Shown piece after piece: positions 8,310 to 16,421 of a stretch of 64,000 bases of DNA (positions within the stretch are counted from its first letter, which is position 1; each line of letters starts with the position of its first letter). This DNA is from Nocardia vinacea. Its GTDB lineage: Bacteria > Actinomycetota > Actinomycetes > Mycobacteriales > Mycobacteriaceae. Below the pieces are notes generated by a model. That model was given only the letters and a program-made list of their open reading frames with translations, had not been told where the DNA came from and made no database searches. The translations under genes were made by a program, and so were the position numbers. Location: positions 744,001 through 808,000 of the forward strand of contig NZ_CP109149.1 in NCBI RefSeq assembly GCF_035920345.1, in the 5' to 3' direction.

Positions 8310-9470
8310 TCATTCTGCGTCGAGGACCTTACGCGCGCGGCTGTAATTCTCGTTGCGCTCCGCGCTCCCGTTGCTTCCGCCATTGATCGCATGTGTGATC
8401 GCGTCAATATCCGATTTATCTGCGTCGTCGTTCAAATCCTTTGAGTCCCAGTACCATCCCGCAGTAGCGAAGGCGTACTTCGGGTCTTTGGCCCGGTCGG
8501 GGTTTCCGACGAAATCGACCTCGAGGGCATCGCTTGCCTTCCGGTAGTTGGTGCGCCCGGTCAATTGCAGAGCGCCGCGACCGTGAAAGTTTGCGCCGTC
8601 ACTGGGCCGCTCGTTTCCGAGGTCCTTGCGCGCCCCGTAGTTCCGCTCGAAGTAGGCCTTGTCACCGTATTCTTCGAGGGTTTTCAGATTGTCGGTCTCC
8701 ACTCCGACCTGTGCAAGGAAAGCGGCCGCACGTTTGGGCGTGTCGATCCCGTAGTCACGCATCGCCTGATCGAGGTAGGGGAGATACCTCGCTAGTTTAC
8801 TCTTGGGTGTGTCGGGGAAAATCTTCTCGAGTTGTTCCAGTGTTACGGGGCTAATCTGCTCAGCCCGGTCCGAATTGGTTCCGAGAAGGTCGCGGAAGTC
8901 CTTCTCCACATGCAGGACCCGCGTGACAATGTCGGTCAACAGCGACTTTTCCTCACTCGCCGTCAGCTTGCCCGATCGCGCGGAGATCGCCAACGAGGCC
9001 GCCTGCAGTACCAACCCCAGCATTTGCGCTTCGTCCCGGATCTCCTTGGCCATCTTCGCGTTATCGCCCGCGACATCGCCAACCTTGCCGGAGAGCTTGG
9101 TATCCCGCTCTTTCAAACCAGTGGTCAGCTCTGCGATTTTCGCCGATTTCGTATTGTAATGCGCGGTCACTACAGACTTATTGGCCACATCGTAGAGGTT
9201 CGCCGCATCGAGCTGAGCCGTCAGATCAAGGGCATCGGAGGGGTTTCCGGTGCCGAGTTGGTCGACCGCCAATCGAAATGCCGTCCGAGCGAGTTCGACC
9301 GTGCGTTGCACGGCGTCCGACGCACCCGGCGGAGCGGCGAGCTTATCGATCTGCGCGCGCGCCTCCGCCACCACTGGCGATACGGTCGGCTTTTGCTCTT
9401 TCGGCGGTAGCAGTCCGTATTGCGCTCCCGCCCAAGGATCATCGGTGACCGGGTCGTACTGGGAGCCCAT
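8310..9470 (-). CDS. GH19 (chitinase/endolysin-like) protein with an N-terminal helical domain
   Basis: 386 residues. The C-terminal ~180 residues are a glycoside hydrolase 19 lysozyme/chitinase domain: LARYLPYLDQAMRDYGI, RAAAFLAQVGVETDNLKTLEEYGD (catalytic Glu in the VE(T/S) motif), FHGRGALQLTGRTNYRKAS and TAGWYWDSKDLN followed by ITHAINGG. Such enzymes cut chitin or peptidoglycan. The first ~200 residues are predicted helical and charged, with no signal peptide or transmembrane segment, and I do not recognise them. The cell-wall substrate is outside, so export by a holin-like, type VII or lysis route would be needed. It could be a domesticated phage endolysin or a toxin-like effector. No phage genes flank it. 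The start at 9470 lacks a strong ribosome site. Confidence 0.8.
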   Translation of the reverse strand: MGSQYDPVTDDPWAGAQYGLLPPKEQKPTVSPVVAEARAQIDKLAAPPGASDAVQRTVELARTAFRLAVDQLGTGNPSDALDLTAQLDAANLYDVANKSVVTAHYNTKSAKIAELTTGLKERDTKLSGKVGDVAGDNAKMAKEIRDEAQMLGLVLQAASLAISARSGKLTASEEKSLLTDIVTRVLHVEKDFRDLLGTNSDRAEQISPVTLEQLEKIFPDTPKSKLARYLPYLDQAMRDYGIDTPKRAAAFLAQVGVETDNLKTLEEYGDKAYFERNYGARKDLGNERPSDGANFHGRGALQLTGRTNYRKASDALEVDFVGNPDRAKDPKYAFATAGWYWDSKDLNDDADKSDIDAITHAINGGSNGSAERNENYSRARKVLDAE

Positions 9471-9586
9471 CCGTGGGATTCTCGCACAACCGCCTCGGCG
9501 CTTTCGGGCCTCGACTCCCCAGCGGTGGCCGGGGACAAGTCCACTGTCCTTCAGTGTTCGCGGCGATCGCTCCTACGATGCTCGCT

Positions 9587-11980
9587 CTACTCAGATAGCG
9601 CCTGGTCGGCGCGGGGGATAGTCAAGGACCAGGCGGTTTCGGTGGGTATGGGCGTAGTGACTGTCAGGTTTGCGCCGTAGCCGACAAGTGTTTCCGACAA
9701 TGGTTCGGGCTCATGGTTCGATAATGCGAGATCAGTTGGCGTCCAAGTGATTTCGTGCATGACGATGGCAAGTTGGCGGTCGTCGAGGATGACGTTGACT
9801 CGGATATCCTCGGCGACTGCCCGCTGGCGCATTGTCCGCAGTACCCGCGCTACGACTTCGAGCGCTGCGGATGTGAGAGCGGGATCGAGATCGTTGACCG
9901 GTCCGGTGAAGCCGACTTGGGACTGTGCGCCGAGTGCCTCGGCGGCCTCGCTGGCGAGTTCCATGATCTCCGTGCGGAATGGGGTCTCCTTTTCGACTTC
10001 CGAGGCGAGTTCCGCGACGGTGTCGCGGATGTGATCGATGACGGCGTCGAGTTCTTGGACCGCATCGTCGATGCGGGTGGCAACGGCCGGCGCGCGGGCC
10101 AGGGGACGGATCCCGCTCAATCGCATCCCGATGCCGAACAGTTGATCGATCACCGTTCGGTGCAGTTCGTGGGCGATGCGGTCGCGTTCATTGATGATCC
10201 GCAAGGCTCGCAGTTGTGTCTCGGCCAGCCGGAGGTTCACCAGATTGTCCACCCGTGCTCGGAGTTCGGCGACCTCGAATGGTTTCCGCAGGAAGTCGTT
10301 GGCACCGGCACGCAGCAGATCCAGCCGCGACCGCTCGTCTGCGCGTGCGCTGACGATGAGTACCGGGGTGTTGCGCAGCTCGTGGTCGGTGCGGATCTCG
10401 TGCAGAAGTTCGTCGCCGCTCATGCCCGGCATCATGAGGTCGCACAGGATCAGATCCGGCCGGTGTGCTCGGGCGAGCAGCAGTCCCATGCCGCCGTTGT
10501 CGGCGGCGGTGACCCGATAGGACTCGGAAAGCGCTTCCCGCATCAGGGCGTTGAGGTCGGCGTTGTCCTCGACGACAATGACCGACGGCTTCGGTTCCGA
10601 CTCATCCGATCCGGTATCCGGGTGTGTGGTGCGGTCGCCGCTTTCGGGCGTCAGCTCCGCGATCAGCGCGTCGGCGGCGTTACCTGCCCGAATCGGTGTG
10701 GGCTCGGTGGCCGAGTGGCGGACCGGGGTGCCCGGTGGGGCGGCTCGCGGCAGCTCGATCACGATCATCGTGCCGCCCTCCGGTGCGTCGGTGATAGTGA
10801 TATCCCCATGCTGCAGGCGCACCAGGTCACGGACGATGCTGAGGCCCAAACCCGTGCCGCCCACCGCGCGGGTCGCCGCGCCATCGACTTGGCGGAACCG
10901 CTCGAAGACCGCGGTACGGTGCGATGCCGGTATGCCGGGGCCGCTATCGGCGATCTCGATGACCACATCGTCACCGGCAGGACGTACGGTGCAGCGGATC
11001 ATGCCGCCTTCGGGTACGAACTTGAAGGCGTTGGACAGCAGGTTCAGCAGAATGCGCTGCAGGTGTTCGGGATCGAGTGCGGCGGGGACGGGCTGCGGCG
11101 CGTCGACGGCCAGGCGGATGCCGCGGTCAACCGCCATGGACTCGAAGAAGGCCGAGCCGAGCCGCACCTGCTCGGTGACATCGATCCAGGCATAGTCGGG
11201 TCGTATCGCACCCGACTCCAGCTTCGAGGCGTCGAGCAGATCGTCGATCTGACGCTGCAGTATGCGCGCATTGCGCAGGATCAGCTCGAGCTCATCGCGG
11301 TCGGCCGGCCCGCACCGGTCGAGCAACTTTTGTGTCGGCGCCAAGATCAACATGAGCGGGGTTCGCAGCTCGTGGCTGATATTGGCGACGAACTGGCTCT
11401 TCAGTTCGTCCAGTTCCTTCGCGCGAGCGTACAACTGAGCCAGCTCGACATTGGCCTCCTTGAGCTGCCTGCTGGTTTCGGCGACCTCACGGGCTCGGGC
11501 GAACACCTCCTGTTCCATTTCCCGGCTCGAAGCCCGCAGCGCGGCCGTTTCCTCTTGTTTCGCCGCGTCGGATGCTTCGAGCCGGATGAAATCGGTGACA
11601 TCCTCGACGCGGTGGATGACATAGCGCAGCTCGCCTGCGGTGCCGAGGACCGGGGAGTTGGTCGGACTCCAGAATCGCGGTTCGAAGGCGCCGTCGGGCT
11701 TGCGGATGTCGTAGCGCTGAACCGGCATCGCATCGGTGATCCGGTCACGCAGCACCCGTTCCAGCGATACCCGCAGGTTACGGACGCCTTCGGCCGTCGG
11801 ATCGTCCGGATTGTCCGGAAATGCCTCGAAAATGCTCTTCCCGAGGATGTCCTGTCGTTCGGTCATCGTCGCGGCGACATATGCGTCGGTCACCGCGACG
11901 ATACACAGGTCGGCGTCGAGTACCAGGTACAGACCTGGTGCGGACTCGAACACGGCGCGGAAATCGATTTCCACGGACAC
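9587..11980 (-). CDS. Hybrid sensor histidine kinase: PAS-HisKA-HATPase-REC plus a second dimerisation domain
   Basis: 797 residues, apparently cytosolic. In order: a PAS domain (~5-135), a coiled coil (~135-190), HisKA with phosphoacceptor His203 ([10 protein letters not shown]), HATPase_c (~300-415; N box around Asn317, DSGPGIP and GGTGLGL), and a receiver domain (~465-580) with phosphoacceptor Asp514 in [10 protein letters not shown]. After the receiver comes a second histidine-kinase-like dimerisation segment ([21 protein letters not shown], His604) of the DevS/NarX type. It is followed by ~130 residues that could be a degenerate ATPase domain, because no N, G1 or G2 boxes are visible. 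The product could phosphorylate His203, then Asp514, then a His604 relay. No response regulator is adjacent. The stimulus is unknown. Confidence 0.88.
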   Translation of the reverse strand: MSVEIDFRAVFESAPGLYLVLDADLCIVAVTDAYVAATMTERQDILGKSIFEAFPDNPDDPTAEGVRNLRVSLERVLRDRITDAMPVQRYDIRKPDGAFEPRFWSPTNSPVLGTAGELRYVIHRVEDVTDFIRLEASDAAKQEETAALRASSREMEQEVFARAREVAETSRQLKEANVELAQLYARAKELDELKSQFVANISHELRTPLMLILAPTQKLLDRCGPADRDELELILRNARILQRQIDDLLDASKLESGAIRPDYAWIDVTEQVRLGSAFFESMAVDRGIRLAVDAPQPVPAALDPEHLQRILLNLLSNAFKFVPEGGMIRCTVRPAGDDVVIEIADSGPGIPASHRTAVFERFRQVDGAATRAVGGTGLGLSIVRDLVRLQHGDITITDAPEGGTMIVIELPRAAPPGTPVRHSATEPTPIRAGNAADALIAELTPESGDRTTHPDTGSDESEPKPSVIVVEDNADLNALMREALSESYRVTAADNGGMGLLLARAHRPDLILCDLMMPGMSGDELLHEIRTDHELRNTPVLIVSARADERSRLDLLRAGANDFLRKPFEVAELRARVDNLVNLRLAETQLRALRIINERDRIAHELHRTVIDQLFGIGMRLSGIRPLARAPAVATRIDDAVQELDAVIDHIRDTVAELASEVEKETPFRTEIMELASEAAEALGAQSQVGFTGPVNDLDPALTSAALEVVARVLRTMRQRAVAEDIRVNVILDDRQLAIVMHEITWTPTDLALSNHEPEPLSETLVGYGANLTVTTPIPTETAWSLTIPRADQALSE

Positions 11981-12023
11981 ACGTCGACTCTATCCCCACC
12001 GTGCGGCCACCGATATGGCCAGG

Positions 12024-13574
12024 TCAGGCCTGTACGGGTGCCTCGGACTTGCCGGTGTCGACGACCGTTCGCCTGGGGCCGGTAAACCAGTGTTTGGCCG
12101 ATGCGAGCCACCAGATGCCGATCGCGCCCACCACACCGACCAGGGTGATCGGTGCGTAATTGACGGTGTTCCAAGTGAACTCGCTGTTCCACGGATAGCC
12201 GCGGTCATCGGTCGGCAGGATGAACAGCAGGCTGATCAGCACGATCCAGATCAGGGCGATGATGCCGACGGGTCGATACCACGGGCCGAGTTGCCAAGGG
12301 CCGGTGTGGAATCGGCTGCCATGCAGTTGGCGTAACAGGATCGGGATGCCGTAGGCGATGTAGAGGCCGATGGTCGCGACGGAGGTCGCTGCCGCGTAGG
12401 CGGTAGGCGCGTTTTCCGCGGGCACGAGCATCGATGGGATCAGCAGGACGAACGAGAAGAACGAGATGAACAGCACCGCGTGCACCGGCACCTTGCGGGC
12501 CGAAAGTCGGGACCAGTAGGCCGATCCCGGCACCGCGCCGTCACGGGAGAAGGCGAACAGCATGCGTGAGGCCGAGGTGACCGAGGCGTAGCCGCAGAAC
12601 AGCTGCGCGATCGCGGCGATGATCAGCAGCAGCCCGGACCAGAACGAATTCAGCGAGTTCTCCAGGATGTAGATCACCGGGTAACCGCTGTTCTTCGTCG
12701 GATCCAGGGCATCGTCGAGATTCGGAATGGCGAAGGTCACCGCCATGATGAGCAGATATCCGGCAACGGCCGAGACGACAATGGTATTGATGATGCCTTT
12801 GGCCGCCGTCCGCGCGGCATCGTGGGTTTCCTCCGACATATGCGCCGATGCGTCGTACCCGGTGAACGTGTACTGCGCGTGCAGCAATCCGAGCAGGAAA
12901 CTGAACGCCACCCCGCCGAAGCCGACCGCGCTGTTGTCGACAGTTTCGGTGAAGACGAAGCCGACGCTCTGATGGTGGCTCGCGCCGAACCCGAGTACCA
13001 CGACGAAGATCGCCACACCGCCGACATGCCACCAAGCGGAGATATTGTTGATCACCGCGGACAGATGCGGGCCGATCGCATTCAGTACGGCGTGCAGGAT
13101 CAGGATCGCGGTGAAGACCAAAAAGATTGCGGTGCGGTCGGTTCCGATATCGATGCCGATCACATTGAGCACCGCGGTGGTGAAGATGGCCGCGCCGTAG
13201 TCGATGGCGGCGGTCACCGCGATCTGGCCGATCAGGTTGAACCACCCGGTGAACCAGCCCCAGACCGGACCGCCCAATTCGGACGCCCACCAGTACAGAC
13301 CGCCGGAAGTCGGGTAGGCCGAGGCCAATTCGGCCATCGCCAGGCCCACGAACAACACCATGACCGAGACCAGCGGCCAGCCCCACGCCATGGTGATCGG
13401 GCCGCCGTTGGCCAGACCGATGCCATAACTGGCCAATCCGCCGGTCAGGATGGAGACGATGGTGAAGCTGATGGCGAAGTTGGAGAATCCGGACCAGGAT
13501 CTGGCCAATTCCTGTTTGTAGCCGAGTTCGGCGAGGCGCCGTTCGTCATCGGATGGTGTGGTGGCTTCGGTCAT
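12024..13574 (-). CDS. APC-family amino-acid/GABA-type permease
   Basis: 516 residues with 12 predicted membrane segments. The N-terminal DERRLAELGYKQELARSWSG followed by FSNFAISFTIVSILTGGLASYG is characteristic of the amino-acid/choline permease (GabP/ACT) branch. YPTSGGLYWWASELGGP is the conserved TM3 region, and TGYDASAHMSEETHDAART is the conserved loop. It probably imports an amino acid, amine or similar solute by proton symport. Only 43 bp separate it from the sensor kinase downstream on the same strand, so the two may be cotranscribed. That raises the possibility that the kinase senses nutrient state, but this is inference. Confidence 0.88.
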   Translation of the reverse strand: MTEATTPSDDERRLAELGYKQELARSWSGFSNFAISFTIVSILTGGLASYGIGLANGGPITMAWGWPLVSVMVLFVGLAMAELASAYPTSGGLYWWASELGGPVWGWFTGWFNLIGQIAVTAAIDYGAAIFTTAVLNVIGIDIGTDRTAIFLVFTAILILHAVLNAIGPHLSAVINNISAWWHVGGVAIFVVVLGFGASHHQSVGFVFTETVDNSAVGFGGVAFSFLLGLLHAQYTFTGYDASAHMSEETHDAARTAAKGIINTIVVSAVAGYLLIMAVTFAIPNLDDALDPTKNSGYPVIYILENSLNSFWSGLLLIIAAIAQLFCGYASVTSASRMLFAFSRDGAVPGSAYWSRLSARKVPVHAVLFISFFSFVLLIPSMLVPAENAPTAYAAATSVATIGLYIAYGIPILLRQLHGSRFHTGPWQLGPWYRPVGIIALIWIVLISLLFILPTDDRGYPWNSEFTWNTVNYAPITLVGVVGAIGIWWLASAKHWFTGPRRTVVDTGKSEAPVQA

Positions 13575-13735
13575 GATCGCTCCCGGGTGAAAACGCCGCC
13601 CTCATACAGCGTTTGCCAGAAGCTAAGTGTGAAGTGAGTGCTGGTCAATCGCAGGAGAATATGGAAACCGGGCCGTAATCTCTCGGCATCGCACATTCCG
13701 GGCGTGATCCGCGTGATCCGTGGTAGGCAGGATGG

Positions 13736-15274
13736 ATGCGACCGATGCGCTCCTCCTATGACGCGGTGGTGGTCGGTGGTGGTCACAATGGGCTGGTGGC
13801 CGCCGCATACCTGGCGCGAGCCGGGCGTTCGGTGCTGGTGCTGGAGCGGCAGGAGCACACCGGTGGGGCCGCGGTTTCGGCGCGGGTGTTTCCGGGCGTC
13901 GATGCGCGATTGTCGCGGTATTCGTATCTGGTGAGCCTGCTGCCGCGGCAGATCGTCGAGGAACTCGGGCTGCGGTTCGCGACGCGGCGTCGGCGGATCT
14001 CCTCGTATACGCCGGTCGGGGACGGTGGACTGCTGGTCGATACCGGTTCCGAGGCCAGGACCAGGGAGAGCTTCGTGCGGCTCACCGGATCGGACCGGGA
14101 TTTCCGAGCGTGGCAGGAGTTCTACGGCGCGACCGGGCGGCTCGCGCAGCGGGTGTTTCCGACGCTGACGCAACCGTTGCCGACGCGGTCGGAGCTCGAG
14201 CGGGTTGTCGACGATCCCGCCACCTGGTCGGCGCTGTTCGAGCGGCCGCTGGGGGAGACGGTCGAGTCGACCTTTGTCGACGACACCGTGCGCGGGGTCG
14301 TACTCACCGACGCACTCATCGGGACCTTCACCCATGCGCACGATCCTGAGCTGTGCCAGAACCGGTGCTTCCTCTATCACGTGATCGGTGGCGGCACCGG
14401 CGACTGGGATGTGCCGATCGGCGGTATGGGCGCACTCACCGACGCACTCGCCGACGCGGTTCGCGCCGCCGGTGCGGAGCTGATCACCGGCTGTGCCGTG
14501 ACCGGGGTCGAATCCGACGATTTCACAGCCGAAGTGCGCTATGAGGACGGTGTGATCAGTGCGCGGCATGTGCTCGTCAATGCGGCACCGCATGAGCTCG
14601 CGCGGCTGCTCGGCATACCAGGGGAGCCGAAACCCGAAGGCTCCCAACTGAAAGTGAATATGGTGCTGCGGCGGTTACCTCGGCTGCGCGACGTTTCGAC
14701 AGATCCGCACGAGGCATTCGCCGGGACATTTCATATCGCCGAATCGTATTCGCAACTGGAGCAGGCATATCGGGAGGCGTCCGGCGGACGGATCCCGTCG
14801 GCCCCACCATCGGAGATCTACTGTCACACCCTCACCGATCCCTCGATCCTGGCGTCAGACTCCGATCTGCACACCCTCACACTTTTCGGATTACACACTC
14901 CGGCAAGGCTTTTCGAGTCCGATCCGGAGGCGGCGAAGGCGATGGCCGTGAAAGCCGCACTGGCCCAACTGGATGCGGTACTCGCCGAACCGCTTGTCGA
15001 TTGCCTGGCCCTCGACGAGGATGGCGCACCCTGTATCGAGGCCAAGTCACCGGTAGACCTGGAACGTGAGGTGGGTCTCCCCGGCGGGCATATCTTCCAC
15101 CGAGACCTGGCCTTCCCTTATCGCTCCGACGAAGCCGATACTCCGGCGGCTCGCTGGGGTGTGGCTACCGACGTCCCCAACGTCTTCATCTGCGGTGCGG
15201 GCGCGATTCGTGGCGGCGGTGTCAGCGGTATCCCCGGTCACAATGCCGCCATGGCGGTTCTCGAAACGCGCTGA
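13736..15274 (+). CDS. FAD-dependent phytoene-desaturase-like oxidoreductase
   Basis: 512 residues. The N-terminal dinucleotide fold is intact (YDAVVVGGGHNGLVAAAYLARAGRSVLVLERQ), with GGAAVSARVFPG after it and a C-terminal FAD-closing motif VPNVFICGAGAIRGGGVSGIPGHNAA. This is the CrtI-like/PYROXD2-type subfamily of NAD(P)/FAD-dependent oxidoreductases. No carotenoid genes (crtB, crtE) are near, so a role in carotenoid desaturation should not be assumed. ATG 13736 is the first start; ATG 13745 is also possible. It is divergent from the permease gene with a 161-bp gap. Confidence 0.85.
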   Translation: MRPMRSSYDAVVVGGGHNGLVAAAYLARAGRSVLVLERQEHTGGAAVSARVFPGVDARLSRYSYLVSLLPRQIVEELGLRFATRRRRISSYTPVGDGGLLVDTGSEARTRESFVRLTGSDRDFRAWQEFYGATGRLAQRVFPTLTQPLPTRSELERVVDDPATWSALFERPLGETVESTFVDDTVRGVVLTDALIGTFTHAHDPELCQNRCFLYHVIGGGTGDWDVPIGGMGALTDALADAVRAAGAELITGCAVTGVESDDFTAEVRYEDGVISARHVLVNAAPHELARLLGIPGEPKPEGSQLKVNMVLRRLPRLRDVSTDPHEAFAGTFHIAESYSQLEQAYREASGGRIPSAPPSEIYCHTLTDPSILASDSDLHTLTLFGLHTPARLFESDPEAAKAMAVKAALAQLDAVLAEPLVDCLALDEDGAPCIEAKSPVDLEREVGLPGGHIFHRDLAFPYRSDEADTPAARWGVATDVPNVFICGAGAIRGGGVSGIPGHNAAMAVLETR

Positions 15275-15632
15275 CTACGAGTGGGTCACCAATGTGAGCG
15301 GAATCACATTGGGAATTATGTCATGCGTATTCCGCATTACTGTCCCGCGCGGGGTGGTCGAAGCCGGATGTGTCGTGGCGGTTTTTTGGGGGAGGATTTG
15401 CGTTTGCGCATGATGGAATCCGATTGCGGCGTTCCGATTTCCCGCATGAGGTGCCATCGGCTGGCGTCAACGCTGATCGGGATATCAATGTGATGTAGAT
15501 CTCATCGCGATCGACTTGAGCATGACTCTGCGGCAATTGATGGGCAAATGGTAACAATTTGATCACGCACCATTGGCGCGCTGCGGCTTTAATGGGGCTG
15601 CTTCCGAAGTCCACCCCGTTAGGAACCAAAGC
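15275..15632. other. 358-bp intergenic region
   Basis: No gene is seen between the FAD-oxidoreductase and the secreted-protein gene. It contains the CRP/GlxR-like palindrome at 15291-15310 and lower-GC sequence just before the secreted-protein gene (around 15540-15590), where a promoter would be expected. No well-spaced -35/-10 pair stands out. Confidence 0.5.
15291..15310. promoter_or_regulatory. CRP/GlxR-type binding site
   Basis: AATGTGAGCGGAATCACATT contains a perfect TGTGA-N6-TCACA core with two further matched bases on each side. It lies 17 bp after the FAD-oxidoreductase stop and 323 bp before the secreted-protein start. Cyclic-AMP receptor family proteins of actinobacteria bind exactly this type of sequence. 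Its distance from the next start is long for a classical activator site. Confidence 0.6.
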
Positions 15633-16337
15633 ATGTTGATGAGGAAATTCGCCGCGACCTCGGCGCTGGTGATCGCGGCGCTCGGTGTCACGGCCGGGAC
15701 CGTGAATGCCGCTCCCGAAACCGACAACGGCGTCGTGAACTACACGGCCACCACGACCCCGTCCTCGACCATTATCAAGACCGATGTCGGTTCGCTGGTC
15801 GACGAGAACGGTGTCTTCAAGATCAAGGCCGTCGACGGAACCACCCTTGCGGGCACCGACCTTTCGTTCCGGGTGGACGATTACGTCTTCCCGATCGCGG
15901 CGGATATCCAGGATCACACGGCGACGCTGACTCCGCAGTTCGATATGGCCCACGCCGTGTACAAGCCGGTCGCGCTGCCGTTCGAGGACAAGGCCCCGTG
16001 GAAGTCCGACTACGACCGTGAGCAAGCCGCCTGGAACCGCCTGACCAGCACCATCAGCATGGGCGCCACCGTCGGCACCCTGGTCGGCGGTCTCGGCGGC
16101 GGCGCCGTCGGCTGTGTCCTCGGCGGTATCGCGGGCGCGACCGTCGCCGCGGCCACCATTGTCGGCCTCTTCGGCCCATTCATCCCGGCCGCGGCCATCG
16201 GCTGCATCGGCGGCATCATCGCCGTCGGCGCGCTCGGCACCCTCGCCGGACAGATTTTCATCACGGCCCCCGTCGCCATCGCCGCCGCAATCCAGTACTT
16301 CACCACCATCAACCAGCCCTTCGCGGCACCGAAGTAA
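15633..16337 (+). CDS. Secreted Gly/Ala-rich hypothetical protein
   Basis: 234 residues. It begins MLMRKFAATSALVIAALGV, a clear Sec signal peptide with likely cleavage after VNA near residue 26. The mature part has a polar domain (~30-130; VDGTTLAGTDLSFRVDDYVF) and then a glycine-rich hydrophobic C-terminal half (~145-225; GTLVGGLGGGAVGCVLGG and two similar blocks), which looks able to enter a membrane. I do not recognise a functional family; similar secreted proteins are common in Nocardia and Rhodococcus. ATG 15633 follows AGGAA. It is monocistronic, ending at a strong bidirectional hairpin. Confidence 0.8.
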   Translation: MLMRKFAATSALVIAALGVTAGTVNAAPETDNGVVNYTATTTPSSTIIKTDVGSLVDENGVFKIKAVDGTTLAGTDLSFRVDDYVFPIAADIQDHTATLTPQFDMAHAVYKPVALPFEDKAPWKSDYDREQAAWNRLTSTISMGATVGTLVGGLGGGAVGCVLGGIAGATVAAATIVGLFGPFIPAAAIGCIGGIIAVGALGTLAGQIFITAPVAIAAAIQYFTTINQPFAAPK

Positions 16338-16352
16338 ATTCGGCATACCGAT

Positions 16353-16381
16353 CGGCGGGCGCTCCTACCGAGCGCCCGCCG
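16353..16381. terminator. Bidirectional hairpin terminator
   Basis: A perfect 12-bp stem (CGGCGGGCGCTC / GAGCGCCCGCCG) with a five-base loop begins 15 bases after the secreted-protein stop and is followed by ATTGTTCTG. It also lies 40 bases beyond the stop of the convergent kinase gene. Confidence 0.85.
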
Positions 16382-16421
16382 ATTGTTCTGTCGGGCGCAG
16401 AAGCCGGATGTCGGGCAGAGG

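Noticed and set aside
9755..12085. A 776-codon plus-strand frame opposite the hybrid sensor kinase
   Set aside because: It is the antisense of a clearly conserved kinase; its translation is low complexity (His/Asp/Gly rich) with no domain.
13736..15274. Carotenoid biosynthesis gene crtI
   Set aside because: The fold matches, but no crtB or crtE lies nearby and the family is broad, so the specific name is not justified.
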